DNA of 64,000 bases from Alicycliphilus denitrificans K601. Its GTDB lineage: Bacteria > Pseudomonadota > Gammaproteobacteria > Burkholderiales > Burkholderiaceae_C. The translations under genes and the position numbers were made by a program. Position 1 is the first letter of the stretch. Every line of letters starts with the position of its first letter. The notes below the pieces were generated by a model. The model was not told the origin of the DNA. It made no database searches and saw nothing but the letters and a program-made list of their open reading frames with translations. Shown piece by piece: positions 11,196 to 19,807 of the stretch. Where the stretch lies: the NCBI RefSeq assembly GCF_000204645.1, contig NC_015422.1, forward strand, positions 806,001-870,000. Reading direction: 5' to 3'.

Positions 11196-12098
11196 CTATT
11201 GAAATCGTAGTCTTTGTGCAGCCCCTGCCACCGCGTCGTGGAACGCCTGCGCCGCAGGGCTGAGCGGCCGCCCGCGCCGGCGCACGATGCCCACGCTGCG
11301 CGCAATGCGCGGTGCCACCAGGGGTATGCTCACCAGCGCTGCGCTGGTGGCGCCGGCTAGCGCCAGTTGCGGCACTGCGCCCACGCCCACGCCTGCCTCG
11401 ATCAGGCTCAGCACGGCCGGCACGTGCTGCGCCTCGCAGCTCCAGCGCGGGCGCGCGCCGTTGCCGGCCAGCCCCTGCTCGATCAGCAAGCGGTTGCCGC
11501 TACCCGGCGCCAGGGCGATGCAGTCGTGGCCGGCCAGCTCGGCCCATTCGATGGCGGGGCGCTGTGCCAGCGGATGGTCGCTGCGGCAGGCCAGCACGAA
11601 GGGCTCGTCCACCAGCGGGTCGAAGTCCAGGTCGGGTTCCTGCGTGCCCAGGTAGCTGATGCCGAAGTCTGCCTCCGCGCGTGCGACGGACATCAGGATC
11701 TCCGGCGCCGGCTGGTCCAGCACACGCAGGCGGATGCGTGGAAAGCGCTGCTGGAAGCCGCGCGCGGCCTGCGCCACGAAGTTGTCCACGGCCGAGGGGA
11801 TGCAGGCCACGGTGACCAGACCGTGGATGCGCTCGGCCAGGTCGGCCATGCCCAGCAGCGCGCCCTCCAGTTCGGCTAGCACGTGCCGCGCGCGCGGCAG
11901 GAAGGCGCGGCCCATGGCGTTGAGCTCCACCTTGCGCGTGCTGCGCTCCAGCAGGCGAAAGCCCAGTGCCTGCTCCAGCTTGTCCACGCGGCGCGAGAGC
12001 GCGGGCTGCGACAGGTGCAGCGCCTCGGCGGCGGCGCGAAAACTGGCGAGATCGGCCACGGCGACGAAGGCACGCAGGTCGGAGAGGTCGAAATTCAT
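11196..12098 (-). CDS. LysR-family transcriptional regulator
   Basis: A 300-residue LysR regulator. The N-terminal winged HTH spans about residues 1-60 (ASFRAAAEALHLSQPALSRRVDKLE), and a substrate-binding effector domain follows from about residue 90. It is divergent from the TctC/dehydrogenase/amidohydrolase cluster and probably controls it in response to the substrate or an intermediate. The ATG at 12098 was taken; a TTG two codons upstream is the only alternative, and neither has a clear ribosome-binding site. An inverted repeat suited to LysR binding lies just upstream (12106-12130). Confidence 0.9.
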   Translation of the reverse strand: MNFDLSDLRAFVAVADLASFRAAAEALHLSQPALSRRVDKLEQALGFRLLERSTRKVELNAMGRAFLPRARHVLAELEGALLGMADLAERIHGLVTVACIPSAVDNFVAQAARGFQQRFPRIRLRVLDQPAPEILMSVARAEADFGISYLGTQEPDLDFDPLVDEPFVLACRSDHPLAQRPAIEWAELAGHDCIALAPGSGNRLLIEQGLAGNGARPRWSCEAQHVPAVLSLIEAGVGVGAVPQLALAGATSAALVSIPLVAPRIARSVGIVRRRGRPLSPAAQAFHDAVAGAAQRLRFQ

Positions 12099-12105
12099 GC
12101 GCAAA

Positions 12106-12130
12106 GCAAATTAATCAAAAAGATATTTGC
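12106..12130. promoter_or_regulatory. Inverted repeat, candidate LysR operator
   Basis: GCAAAT-N13-ATTTGC lies in an AT-rich pocket between the divergent LysR gene and the first TctC gene. Position and dyad symmetry suit a LysR-type recognition site. Confidence 0.4.
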
Positions 12131-12194
12131 AATTTACAGCGAAGCGCGTTGCCGCGAGGATTCGCGGGCATTCGATTCCCAAGGAGAGACACAC

Positions 12195-13175
12195 ATGTTC
12201 CCCATCCGCTGGAAGGCCGCCCTGGGCTGCCTGGCCTTGATTTCCCTGGCCGTAGTGACCCAAGCTCAGGCACAGGCCCCCTGGCCCGCGCGCGCCATCA
12301 CGCTGATCGTGCCCTTTGCCGCGGGCGGCGGCACCGACAGCATCGCGCGCGACATCGCCAAGAACATGGCCGAGCGGCTGGGCCAGCCCGTGGTGGTGGA
12401 CAACCGCGGCGGCGCGGGCGGCGCCATTGGCGCCCAGGCTGTGGCCAAGGCCGCGCCGGACGGCTACACGCTGTTGTTCGCCACCTCCACCTTTGCTACC
12501 AACGCGGCCGTGGAGCCCAGGCTGCCCTACGACCCGGTGAAGGATTTCGCGCCCGTGGCCATGATCGGCCGCGGCCCGCTGCTGGTCGTCACCAGCAAGC
12601 AGCTCGGCGTGGGCAGCGTGGCGCAGCTCGTGGCGGCGGCCAAGGCCCGGCCCGAGGGGTTGAACTTCTGCTCGGCCGGCAACGGCAGCATCAACCACCT
12701 GGCGGGCGAGATGTTCCGCCAGAAGACGGGCCTGTCGATGACGCACGTGCCTTTCAAAGGCAGCGCGCCGGCCACGGTGGAGCTGCTGGCCGGGCGCGTG
12801 GACCTGTTCTTCGCCACTGTGCCCACGATTCAGAGCCATCTGAAGGAGAACCAGCTCGGCCTGCTGGCCGTGACCAGCGCCAAGCGTTCGCGCCTCTTCC
12901 CCAACCTGCCCACGCTGGCAGAGGCCGGCGTGCCGGGCTACGACGTGACCACCTGGTGGGGCGTGCTGGCCCCGGCCAAGACACCCGCGTCCATCGTCGA
13001 GGCGCTGAACCGCGCCGTGAACGAATCCGCCGCCGCCGAACCGGTCAAGGGCCGGCTGCAGCACGAGGGTGCCGACCCGGTGCGCCTCGCGCCCGCCGCG
13101 TTCGGCGAGGAGCTGCGCAAGGAGCTGGCGCTGTGGCGCAACGTGGCCGCCGCGCCGGGCATGCAACTGCGCTGA
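12195..13175 (+). CDS. TctC-type tripartite tricarboxylate transporter substrate-binding protein (first copy)
   Basis: A 326-residue Bug/TctC periplasmic binding protein. It has a Sec signal peptide (about residues 1-28, ending TQAQAQA), then WPARAITLIVPFAAGGGTDSIARDIA and QPVVVDNRGGAGGAIG, both hallmarks of the family. AAGGAG precedes the ATG. It begins the cluster controlled by the divergent LysR gene. No TctA or TctB membrane genes are nearby, which is usual for the many orphan Bug proteins of this bacterial family. The ligand, presumably a small carboxylate, is unknown. Confidence 0.92.
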   Translation: MFPIRWKAALGCLALISLAVVTQAQAQAPWPARAITLIVPFAAGGGTDSIARDIAKNMAERLGQPVVVDNRGGAGGAIGAQAVAKAAPDGYTLLFATSTFATNAAVEPRLPYDPVKDFAPVAMIGRGPLLVVTSKQLGVGSVAQLVAAAKARPEGLNFCSAGNGSINHLAGEMFRQKTGLSMTHVPFKGSAPATVELLAGRVDLFFATVPTIQSHLKENQLGLLAVTSAKRSRLFPNLPTLAEAGVPGYDVTTWWGVLAPAKTPASIVEALNRAVNESAAAEPVKGRLQHEGADPVRLAPAAFGEELRKELALWRNVAAAPGMQLR

Positions 13176-13189
13176 AGGAGGGCAACGCC

Positions 13190-14170
13190 ATGCAACACAC
13201 ACTTTCCCGCCGCACCTTCGTGGGCGCGTCCGCCGCGCTGGCCCTGACCGGCTGGGCCCGTGCCCAGGGCGGCTACCCGAACAAGCCCATCACCGTCATC
13301 GTGCCCTACGCACCGGGCGGGCAGGGCGACGTGTTCGCGCGCCTCGTCGGCGAGCCGCTGGCGCGCGCGCTCGGCCAGCCCGTGGTGGTGGACAACCGCC
13401 CCGGCGCCAGCGGCGCGCTGGGCACCCGGCTGGCCGCGCGTGCGCCGGCCGACGGCTACACGCTGCTCATGGGCCAGACGGGCGAGATCGCCATCAACGG
13501 CGCCGCCATGAAGAACCCGGGCTACGACGCGCTCAAGGACCTGCGCGCCGTGGCACTGGTGGGCGACGCGCCGCTGGTGCTGGCTGTGCCCGCCGCCTCG
13601 CCTTTCAAGAGCTTGGCCGACTTGGTGCAGGCCGCGCGCGAGCGGCCGGGCAGCGTGGCCTACGCCTCGTCGGGCACGGCCACGCCGGGCCACCTGGCCG
13701 CCGCCGAACTGGCCGCGCGCACCGGCACGCAGATGACGCACATTCCTTACAAGGGCGCGGGCCAGGCCATCGCCGACCTGATCGGCGCGCAGGTGCAGTT
13801 CTTCTTCGCCAGCGCCTCGTCCATCGTCGGGTACGTCAAGGGCGGCAAGGTGCGGGCGCTGGCCGTCTCCAAGCCTGCACGCATCGCCGCGTTGCCCGGC
13901 GTGCCGGCGGTGTCGGACACGCTGCCGGACTTCGCCTTCAGTCTCTGGGGCGGCTACTTCGCCCCGCGCGGCACGCCCGACGCGATGGTCCAACGGCTGG
14001 CAGGCGAGATCGGCCGCATCATCGCCCAGGGTCCGCTGCGCGAGCGCCTCGAAGCCGAGGGCAGCGCGGTGGAGGCGGGCACGCCCAAGAGCTTCGATGC
14101 CTTCGTGCGCGCCGAGGCCGACAAATATGCGCGGCTGGTCAAGGCCGCCGGCGCCACGCTCGAAGGCTGA
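13190..14170 (+). CDS. TctC-type substrate-binding protein (second copy, Tat signal)
   Basis: A 326-residue paralogue, 14 bases after the first TctC gene. Its signal peptide carries a twin-arginine motif, SRRTFVG at residues 6-12, so it is probably exported folded by Tat, unlike its Sec-type neighbour. The family blocks PNKPITVIVPYAPGGQGDVF and QPVVVDNRPGASGALG are intact. The ribosome-binding site is GGAGGG. Two binding proteins of equal length with different export routes suggest that they bind related but different compounds. Confidence 0.92.
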   Translation: MQHTLSRRTFVGASAALALTGWARAQGGYPNKPITVIVPYAPGGQGDVFARLVGEPLARALGQPVVVDNRPGASGALGTRLAARAPADGYTLLMGQTGEIAINGAAMKNPGYDALKDLRAVALVGDAPLVLAVPAASPFKSLADLVQAARERPGSVAYASSGTATPGHLAAAELAARTGTQMTHIPYKGAGQAIADLIGAQVQFFFASASSIVGYVKGGKVRALAVSKPARIAALPGVPAVSDTLPDFAFSLWGGYFAPRGTPDAMVQRLAGEIGRIIAQGPLRERLEAEGSAVEAGTPKSFDAFVRAEADKYARLVKAAGATLEG

Positions 14171-14196
14171 ACCTTTCAACATACGGAACCTCCCTC

Positions 14197-15258
14197 ATGA
14201 AAATCGTCGTACTTCCCGGGGATGGCATCGGCCCCGAAACCATGGCCGCCACCATCGAAGTGCTGCAGGCCGCATCCCAGCGCTTTGGCCTGAACTTGCA
14301 GCTCGACCACGATGTGGCCGGCCACGAGAGCCTGCGCCGCCACGGCGCCACTGTCACGCCCGCGCTGCTGGCCAAGGTGAAGGCGGCCGACGGGCTGATG
14401 CTTGGCCCCATGTCCACCTACGACTTCAAGGACGAAAGCAAGGGCGAAATCAACCCCTCCAAGTTCTTCCGCAAAGAACTCGACCTGTACGCCAACATCC
14501 GCCCCGCGCGTACCTGGCTTGGCGTGCCGCACAAGGTGGATGCGTTCGACCTCGTGGTGGTGCGCGAGAACACCGAGGGCTTCTACGCCGACCGCAACAT
14601 CGCCTCTGGCGGCAGCGAGATGCTCATCACGCCCGACGTGGCGGTCTCGCTGCGGCGCATCACGCGCGGCTGCTGCGAGCGCATCGCACGCGCGGCCTTC
14701 GAACTGGCGATGACGCGGCGGCGGCACGTGAGCATCGTGCACAAGGCCAACGTGCTGCGCATCGGCGATGGCATGTTCATCGAGGAATGCCAGCGCGTGG
14801 CGCGCGACTTCCCCGAAGTGCAGGTGGACGAGTTCATCGTCGACGCCATGATGGCCCACGTGGTGCGCGCGCCGCAGCGCTTCGACGTGATAGTCACCAC
14901 CAACATGTTCGGCGACATCCTCTCGGACCTGACGGCCGAGCTGTCGGGCAGCCTGGGCCTGGGCGGCTCGGTCAACGCCGGGCGCGACCATGCCATGGGC
15001 CAGGCCGCGCACGGTTCGGCGCCCGACATCGCCGGGCAGGACATCGCCAACCCGTTCTCGCTGATCCTCTCTGCCGGGCAGCTTCTGGGCTGGCACGGCC
15101 AGCGCCATGGCCTGCCTGCCTTCCTGGCGGCGGCTGAGGCGATCGAGCATACTGCCGCCGCCGCCGTGGAGGCGGGTGAGGTCACGCCCGACGCGGGCGG
15201 TCGCCTGGGCACGGCCGCTACCGGGCGCGCGTTCGCGCAGCGCCTGCAGGGGGCGTAA
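14197..15258 (+). CDS. Isocitrate/isopropylmalate/tartrate dehydrogenase family protein
   Basis: A 353-residue NAD(P)-dependent beta-decarboxylating dehydrogenase. Visible are LPGDGIGPE at the N terminus, the active-site region VRENTEGFYA, the lysine in VHKANVLRIGDGMF, and the family signature NMFGDILSDLTAELSGSLG. Such enzymes oxidise and decarboxylate 2-hydroxy acids such as 3-isopropylmalate, tartrate or D-malate. It is not accompanied by leuCD and sits in a catabolic cluster, so leucine synthesis is unlikely. The exact substrate is unknown. Its stop overlaps the next start by one base (TAATG). Confidence 0.88.
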   Translation: MKIVVLPGDGIGPETMAATIEVLQAASQRFGLNLQLDHDVAGHESLRRHGATVTPALLAKVKAADGLMLGPMSTYDFKDESKGEINPSKFFRKELDLYANIRPARTWLGVPHKVDAFDLVVVRENTEGFYADRNIASGGSEMLITPDVAVSLRRITRGCCERIARAAFELAMTRRRHVSIVHKANVLRIGDGMFIEECQRVARDFPEVQVDEFIVDAMMAHVVRAPQRFDVIVTTNMFGDILSDLTAELSGSLGLGGSVNAGRDHAMGQAAHGSAPDIAGQDIANPFSLILSAGQLLGWHGQRHGLPAFLAAAEAIEHTAAAAVEAGEVTPDAGGRLGTAATGRAFAQRLQGA

Positions 15259-16079
15259 TGGTCGCCGGTGCGTGCGACTGCCACACCCACGTCTTCGGCC
15301 CGCGCGCCGACTACCCCATGGTGGATGCGCGCCACTACACGCCCGGGCCCGCGCCGCTGGCCGCGCTGCGCGCGCACCTCGCGGGCCTGGGGCTGGAGCG
15401 CGTGGTGCTGGTGCAGCCCAGCGTCTACGGCACCGACAATCGCTGCATGCTCGATGCGCTGGCGAGGCTGGACGGCGCGGGGCGCGGCATCGTGGTGCTG
15501 GAGGACGGCGTGGATGCCGCCGCGCTGCGCGAGCTGCATGCGCGCGGCGTGCGCGGCGTGCGGATCAACCTGGAAAGCGCGGGCCTGCGCGACATCGCCG
15601 GCGCGCGCGCCCTGCTGCAGGCCTGGAGCGCGCGCGTGGCCGATCTCGGCTGGCACGTGCAGCTCTATGCCGCGCAGCCCGTGGTGCAGGCGCTGGCCGA
15701 CGACCTGGCGCGACTGCCGTCGTCCGTGGTGCTCGACCACTTCGCTCTGGCGGATGTGATGCCCGGCGGGGATGCGTTGACGGATTTGCTGCGCACGGGG
15801 TGCGTGCATGTGAAACTCTCGGCGCCGTACCGCTTGGCCTCGCCGGCCCTGGGCGGTGCCTGGGCGCGCCACTGGGTCGACGCGGTGCCTGGCGCGCTGC
15901 TGTGGGCCAGCGACTGGCCACACACGGCGCGCGGCCCTGGCCGCGCGGCGCATGAAGTCAGCGCCTACCGTGCAATCCCGGCCAATGGGCTGCGTCAGGA
16001 GATTGCGCGTTGGCTACCCAGCGCGGAACTGCGCCGCCGCGTGCTAGTGGACAACCCGGCGCGGCTCTACGGGTTCTGA
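15258..16079 (+). CDS. Amidohydrolase-superfamily lactonase (PDC hydrolase-like)
   Basis: A 273-residue TIM-barrel metal-dependent hydrolase resembling 2-pyrone-4,6-dicarboxylate hydrolase (LigI) and related lactonases. Metal-site motifs are H9-T-H11 in DCHTHVFG and Asp219 in WASDWPHT. The protein has no signal peptide. It ends the cluster and overlaps the convergent engB stop by 13 bases. A lactone or cyclic dicarboxylate substrate is inferred from the family and from the tricarboxylate-type binding proteins upstream. Confidence 0.85.
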   Translation: MVAGACDCHTHVFGPRADYPMVDARHYTPGPAPLAALRAHLAGLGLERVVLVQPSVYGTDNRCMLDALARLDGAGRGIVVLEDGVDAAALRELHARGVRGVRINLESAGLRDIAGARALLQAWSARVADLGWHVQLYAAQPVVQALADDLARLPSSVVLDHFALADVMPGGDALTDLLRTGCVHVKLSAPYRLASPALGGAWARHWVDAVPGALLWASDWPHTARGPGRAAHEVSAYRAIPANGLRQEIARWLPSAELRRRVLVDNPARLYGF

Positions 16080-16759
16080 TCCGGCTCGGCGGCGGGCTCC
16101 TCCGTGGGGTGCGCCCACTGCCACAGCAGCTGCGCCACCTCGTCCACGCCCTGGCGCTTGAGCGCGGAGAACATGCGCACCTCGCCGCCGCCAGCCTGCA
16201 GCCGCGCGATCGACAGCGCCTTGGCCTGCTCGGCGCGCGTGAGCTTGTCGGCCTTGGTGAGCAGCACCAGGAACTTGAGGCCCTGCTCCACGCGCGGGCG
16301 CACCACCTCCAGCAGCGCCTCGTCGAGCTCCGTCAGGCCCAGGCGCGGGTCGCACAGCAGCACGATGCCCGTGAGCCCCTGGCGGCTGACCAGGTAGTTG
16401 GCCATCACCTGCTGCCAGCGCTGCTTGTCGCTGCGCGAGACGGCCGCGTAGCCGTAGCCGGGCAGGTCGGCCAGCACGGCGTCGGTCGCGCCCTGCTTGC
16501 CCAGGGCGAACAGGTTGATGTGCTGGGTGCGCCCCGGCTTCTTGGAGGCGAAGGCGAGCTGGCGCTGCTGCGTGAGGGTGTTGATGCAGGTGGACTTGCC
16601 GGCGTTGGAGCGACCGACGAAGGCGATTTCGGGCACGGTGATGGCGGGCAGCTGGTTCAGCTGGGCGGCCGTGGTCAGAAATCGTGCGGTGTGCATCCAT
16701 CCCAGGGCGGCCTTGGCGTCGGGCAGACCGGGCCCAGGCACGTGCGGTGTGGTTGACAT
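16067..16759 (-). CDS. engB: Ribosome biogenesis GTP-binding protein EngB/YsxC
   Basis: A 230-residue TrmE-Era-EngA-type GTPase needed for large-subunit assembly and cell division. G1 is GRSNAGKST (49-57), the G2 region is KPGRTQHINLF, G3 is DLPGYGYA and G4 is TKADK. The ATG at 16759 gives the family-length protein; the open frame runs further upstream but would overlap the cytochrome c4 gene on the other strand. It is divergent from that gene and overlaps the amidohydrolase at its 3' end. Confidence 0.95.
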   Translation of the reverse strand: MSTTPHVPGPGLPDAKAALGWMHTARFLTTAAQLNQLPAITVPEIAFVGRSNAGKSTCINTLTQQRQLAFASKKPGRTQHINLFALGKQGATDAVLADLPGYGYAAVSRSDKQRWQQVMANYLVSRQGLTGIVLLCDPRLGLTELDEALLEVVRPRVEQGLKFLVLLTKADKLTRAEQAKALSIARLQAGGGEVRMFSALKRQGVDEVAQLLWQWAHPTEEPAAEPDQNP

Positions 16760-16841
16760 AGATCGGGTTTTCAAGAGATGGAGCGGATCGGTGCGCATTG
16801 TAGAATTGTGAAGTTTTGCGCCCATGACATAAGAACCCACC

Positions 16842-17480
16842 ATGAAGTTGCTCGCCTCCTTGCTCATGGCTGCCGCGCTGGCAGCTCCTGCTTTTCCGAC
16901 CCTTGCGGCGGGTGAAACCCCGGCACAGCAAAAGGCCGCCAAGCCTGATCTGACCAAGGGGGCAGCCAGCTACGGCGCGGTGTGTGCGGCCTGCCATGCG
17001 GCGGACGGCAACTCCACCATCGCCGTAAACCCCTCGCTGGCGCAGCAGCATCCTGAGTACCTCGTCAAGCAGTTGCAGGACTTCAAGTCCGGCAAGCGCG
17101 CCGACCCTGTCATGCAGGGCATGGCTGCCATGCTGAGCGATGACGACATGCGCAACGTCGCCGGGTGGCTGGCCTCGCAGAAGGCCAAGGAGGGCTTCGC
17201 CAAGGACAAGGATCTGGTGGCGCTAGGCGAGCGCATCTACCGCGGCGGCATCCAGGACCGCAGCATCGCCGCCTGCGCCGGCTGTCACAGCCCCAACGGC
17301 GCTGGCATCCCGGCGCAGTACCCGCGCCTGTCGGGCCAGCATTCCGACTACACCGTCAAGCAACTGGTCGATTTTCGCGACGGCAAGCGCGGCAACAATG
17401 CGCAGATGCGCGACGTGGCGGCCAAGCTCAACGACCGCGAGATCAAGGCGGTGGCCGACTACATCGCCGGCCTACGTTGA
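16842..17480 (+). CDS. Dihaem cytochrome c4
   Basis: A 212-residue periplasmic electron carrier with a Sec signal peptide (about residues 1-23). There are two class I haem domains with C48-AA-CH and C145-AG-CH, and candidate methionine ligands in the MQGMAAML and NAQMRDV segments. Such proteins pass electrons from the bc1 complex to terminal oxidases. It lies directly upstream of resB-ccsB, which encode the machinery that attaches haem to c-type cytochromes, but is separated from them by a terminator. Confidence 0.95.
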   Translation: MKLLASLLMAAALAAPAFPTLAAGETPAQQKAAKPDLTKGAASYGAVCAACHAADGNSTIAVNPSLAQQHPEYLVKQLQDFKSGKRADPVMQGMAAMLSDDDMRNVAGWLASQKAKEGFAKDKDLVALGERIYRGGIQDRSIAACAGCHSPNGAGIPAQYPRLSGQHSDYTVKQLVDFRDGKRGNNAQMRDVAAKLNDREIKAVADYIAGLR

Positions 17481-17549
17481 TTCACGTCAAATGAATAGGG
17501 GTGCTGGGATGCACCCGATGAACCTTGCGCCGATAATCGCACCCAAGAC

Positions 17550-17584
17550 GGGCGGGCCCATCTGAATGGATGGTCCGCCCTTTT
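17550..17584 (+). terminator. Rho-independent terminator after the cytochrome c4 gene
   Basis: GGGCGG + CCATC pairs with GATGG + CCGCCC across a small internal loop, with a 6-base loop, followed by TTTT. It lies 70 bases after the cytochrome stop. Confidence 0.75.
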
Positions 17585-17608
17585 CTCATCCGGGTTCCTG
17601 CGTCCTTC

Positions 17609-19807
17609 ATGTCTGACACCTCTCTGGGCCACGGCCATGCATGGCGCCCGCACGCCACGCGCTCCATGACGGAGCTGCTGGCATCCATGCGCTTCGCCAT
17701 TGCGCTGCTGACGGTGATCTGCATCGCGTCGGTCATCGGCACGGTGCTCAAGCAGCATGAGCCGGTCACCAACTACGTTAACCAGTTCGGGCCATTCTGG
17801 GCCGACCTGTTCCTGGCGCTCAAGCTCAATGCCGTCTACAGCGCCTGGTGGTTCCTGCTGATCCTGGCGTTCCTGGTGGTGAGCACCTCGCTGTGCATCG
17901 CCCGCCATGCGCCCAAGTACATCGCGGACCTGCGCAACTACAAGGAGAACATCCGCGAGAAGAGCCTGCAGGCCTTCCACCACAAGGCCACGGTTCCTCT
18001 GGCGGGCGAGGCGCCGCAGGCGGCCGCGCAGCGCATTGGCCAGTTGCTGGTCTCGGGCGGCTGGAAGGTGCGGCTGCAGCAGCGCCCCACGCCCGCGGGC
18101 GATGGCTGGATGGTGGCGGCCAAGGCCGGCGCGGCCAACAAGCTGGGCTACATCGCGGCGCACAGCGCCATCGTGCTCGTGTGCCTGGGCGGGCTGCTCG
18201 ACGGCGACCTGATCGTGCGCGCGCAGATGTGGTTCGGCGGCAAGACGCCGTATGCGGGCGGCGGGCTGATCGCCGAGGTCAAGCCCGAGCACCGCCTGTC
18301 CGAGCGCAACCCCACGTTCCGCGGCAACCTGGTGGTGGCCGAGGGCACGCAGTCGGCCACGGCCATCCTGACGCAGTCCGACGGCGTGCTGCTGCAGGAG
18401 CTGCCGTTCTCGGTCGAGCTCAAGAAATTCGTCGTGGAGCATTACTCCACGGGCATGCCCAAGCTGTTCGCCAGCGACATCGTGATCCACGACCGGGCCA
18501 CGGGCAAGGCCACGCCGGCGCGCGTGGAGGTGAACCACCCGGTCAGCTACCAGGGCGTGGAGATCTACCAGTCGAGCTTCGACGATGGCGGCTCCGAGGT
18601 GAAGTTGCACGCGCGCCCCATGGTGCCCGGCGCGCAGCCGTTCGACGTGGAGGGCGTGATCGGCGGCTCCACGCGCCTGACCCACACGGGCTTGGGCGAG
18701 GCCATGACGCTGGAGTTCACCGGCCTGCGCGTGCTCAACGTGGAGAATTTCGGCGATGCGGGCGCCGCAGGCTCGGGCGCCGACGTGCGCAAGGTGGACC
18801 TGCGCGAGTCCATAGAGTCGCGTCTGGGCGCCGGCAACAAGACCGTGGGCAAGCGCGAGCTGCGCAACGTGGGCCCGAGCATCAGCTACAAGCTGCGCGA
18901 CGCCGCGGGCCAGGCGCGTGAGTTCCACAACTTCATGCTGCCCGTGGACACGGGCGACGGCCAGCCCGTGTTCCTGCTGGGCGTGCGCGAGACGCCGTCC
19001 GAGCCCCTGCGCTACCTGCGCGTGCCCGTGGACGCCGAGGGCGGCATGGACGGCTTCCTGCGCATGCGCCTGGCGCTGGCCGATCCGCAGCAGCGCGAGC
19101 AGGCGGTACGCCGCTATGCGGCCGTGGCCGTGGACGGCTCGCGCCCCGAGCTGGCCGCGCAGCTGGCGCTGTCGGCCGGGCGCGCGCTGGCGCTGTTCGC
19201 CGGGGACGTGGCTGCAACCGGCGCCGCCGCGGACGACGGCGCCGGCAGCGGGGGCCGCCCGCGCGGCGGCCTGCAGGCCATCTCCGACTTCATGGAGGCC
19301 AACGTGCCCGAGGCCGAGCGCTCGCGCGCGAGCGAGGTGCTGGTGCGCATCCTCAACGGAGCGCTGTTCGAGCTGGCGCAGATGACGCGCGAGCGCGCCG
19401 GGCTGGCGCCGCTGCCGCAGGACGAGAGCACCCGGGCCTTCATGACGCAGGCCGTGCTGTCCCTGAGCGATGCGCAGGCCTATCCGGCGCCCCTGGTGTT
19501 CGAGCTGCGCGACTTCAGGCAGGTGCAGGCCAGCGTGTTCCAGGTAGCGCGTGCCCCTGGCAAGAACGTGGTGTATCTGGGCTGCGCGCTGCTGATCCTG
19601 GGCGTTTTTGCGATGCTGTACGTGCGCGACCGCCGCCTGTGGGTCTGGCTGGCGCCCGAGGGCGGCGGCGCGCGCGCCACGATGGCGCTGTCGGCCAACC
19701 GCAGGACGCTGGACACGGACCGCGAATTCGCGCAGCTGCGCACCCAACTGCTGGAAGCAGAGACAGAAACAGAAACGGCACAGCCCCCCCACGGAGGTAC
19801 CCCATGA
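17609..19807 (+). CDS. resB: Cytochrome c biogenesis protein ResB
   Basis: A 732-residue membrane protein of the System II cytochrome c maturation pathway; with CcsB it moves haem across the membrane and ligates it to apocytochromes. Membrane segments are visible near residues 25-45 and 70-95, around residue 180, and near the C terminus (VVYLGCALLILGVFAMLYV), with a large periplasmic domain between. The start at 17609 (MSDTSLGHGHAW) was chosen because an upstream ATG at 17570 lies inside the terminator hairpin. Length is normal for betaproteobacterial ResB. It overlaps ccsB by four bases. Confidence 0.94.
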   Translation: MSDTSLGHGHAWRPHATRSMTELLASMRFAIALLTVICIASVIGTVLKQHEPVTNYVNQFGPFWADLFLALKLNAVYSAWWFLLILAFLVVSTSLCIARHAPKYIADLRNYKENIREKSLQAFHHKATVPLAGEAPQAAAQRIGQLLVSGGWKVRLQQRPTPAGDGWMVAAKAGAANKLGYIAAHSAIVLVCLGGLLDGDLIVRAQMWFGGKTPYAGGGLIAEVKPEHRLSERNPTFRGNLVVAEGTQSATAILTQSDGVLLQELPFSVELKKFVVEHYSTGMPKLFASDIVIHDRATGKATPARVEVNHPVSYQGVEIYQSSFDDGGSEVKLHARPMVPGAQPFDVEGVIGGSTRLTHTGLGEAMTLEFTGLRVLNVENFGDAGAAGSGADVRKVDLRESIESRLGAGNKTVGKRELRNVGPSISYKLRDAAGQAREFHNFMLPVDTGDGQPVFLLGVRETPSEPLRYLRVPVDAEGGMDGFLRMRLALADPQQREQAVRRYAAVAVDGSRPELAAQLALSAGRALALFAGDVAATGAAADDGAGSGGRPRGGLQAISDFMEANVPEAERSRASEVLVRILNGALFELAQMTRERAGLAPLPQDESTRAFMTQAVLSLSDAQAYPAPLVFELRDFRQVQASVFQVARAPGKNVVYLGCALLILGVFAMLYVRDRRLWVWLAPEGGGARATMALSANRRTLDTDREFAQLRTQLLEAETETETAQPPHGGTP

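Noticed and set aside
13069..15258. A single 729-codon frame that appears to fuse the second TctC region to the dehydrogenase
   Set aside because: The first 376 codons are an off-frame reading of the TctC gene; the dehydrogenase starts at 14197 with a clean N terminus.
17570..17608. Extended N terminus of ResB from the ATG at 17570
   Set aside because: That ATG lies within the 3' arm of the cytochrome c4 terminator and has no ribosome-binding site.
17459..19792. A 777-codon antisense frame over resB and a similar one over ccsB (19480-21120)
   Set aside because: Shadow frames of well-conserved ResB and CcsB, with biased composition and no domain.
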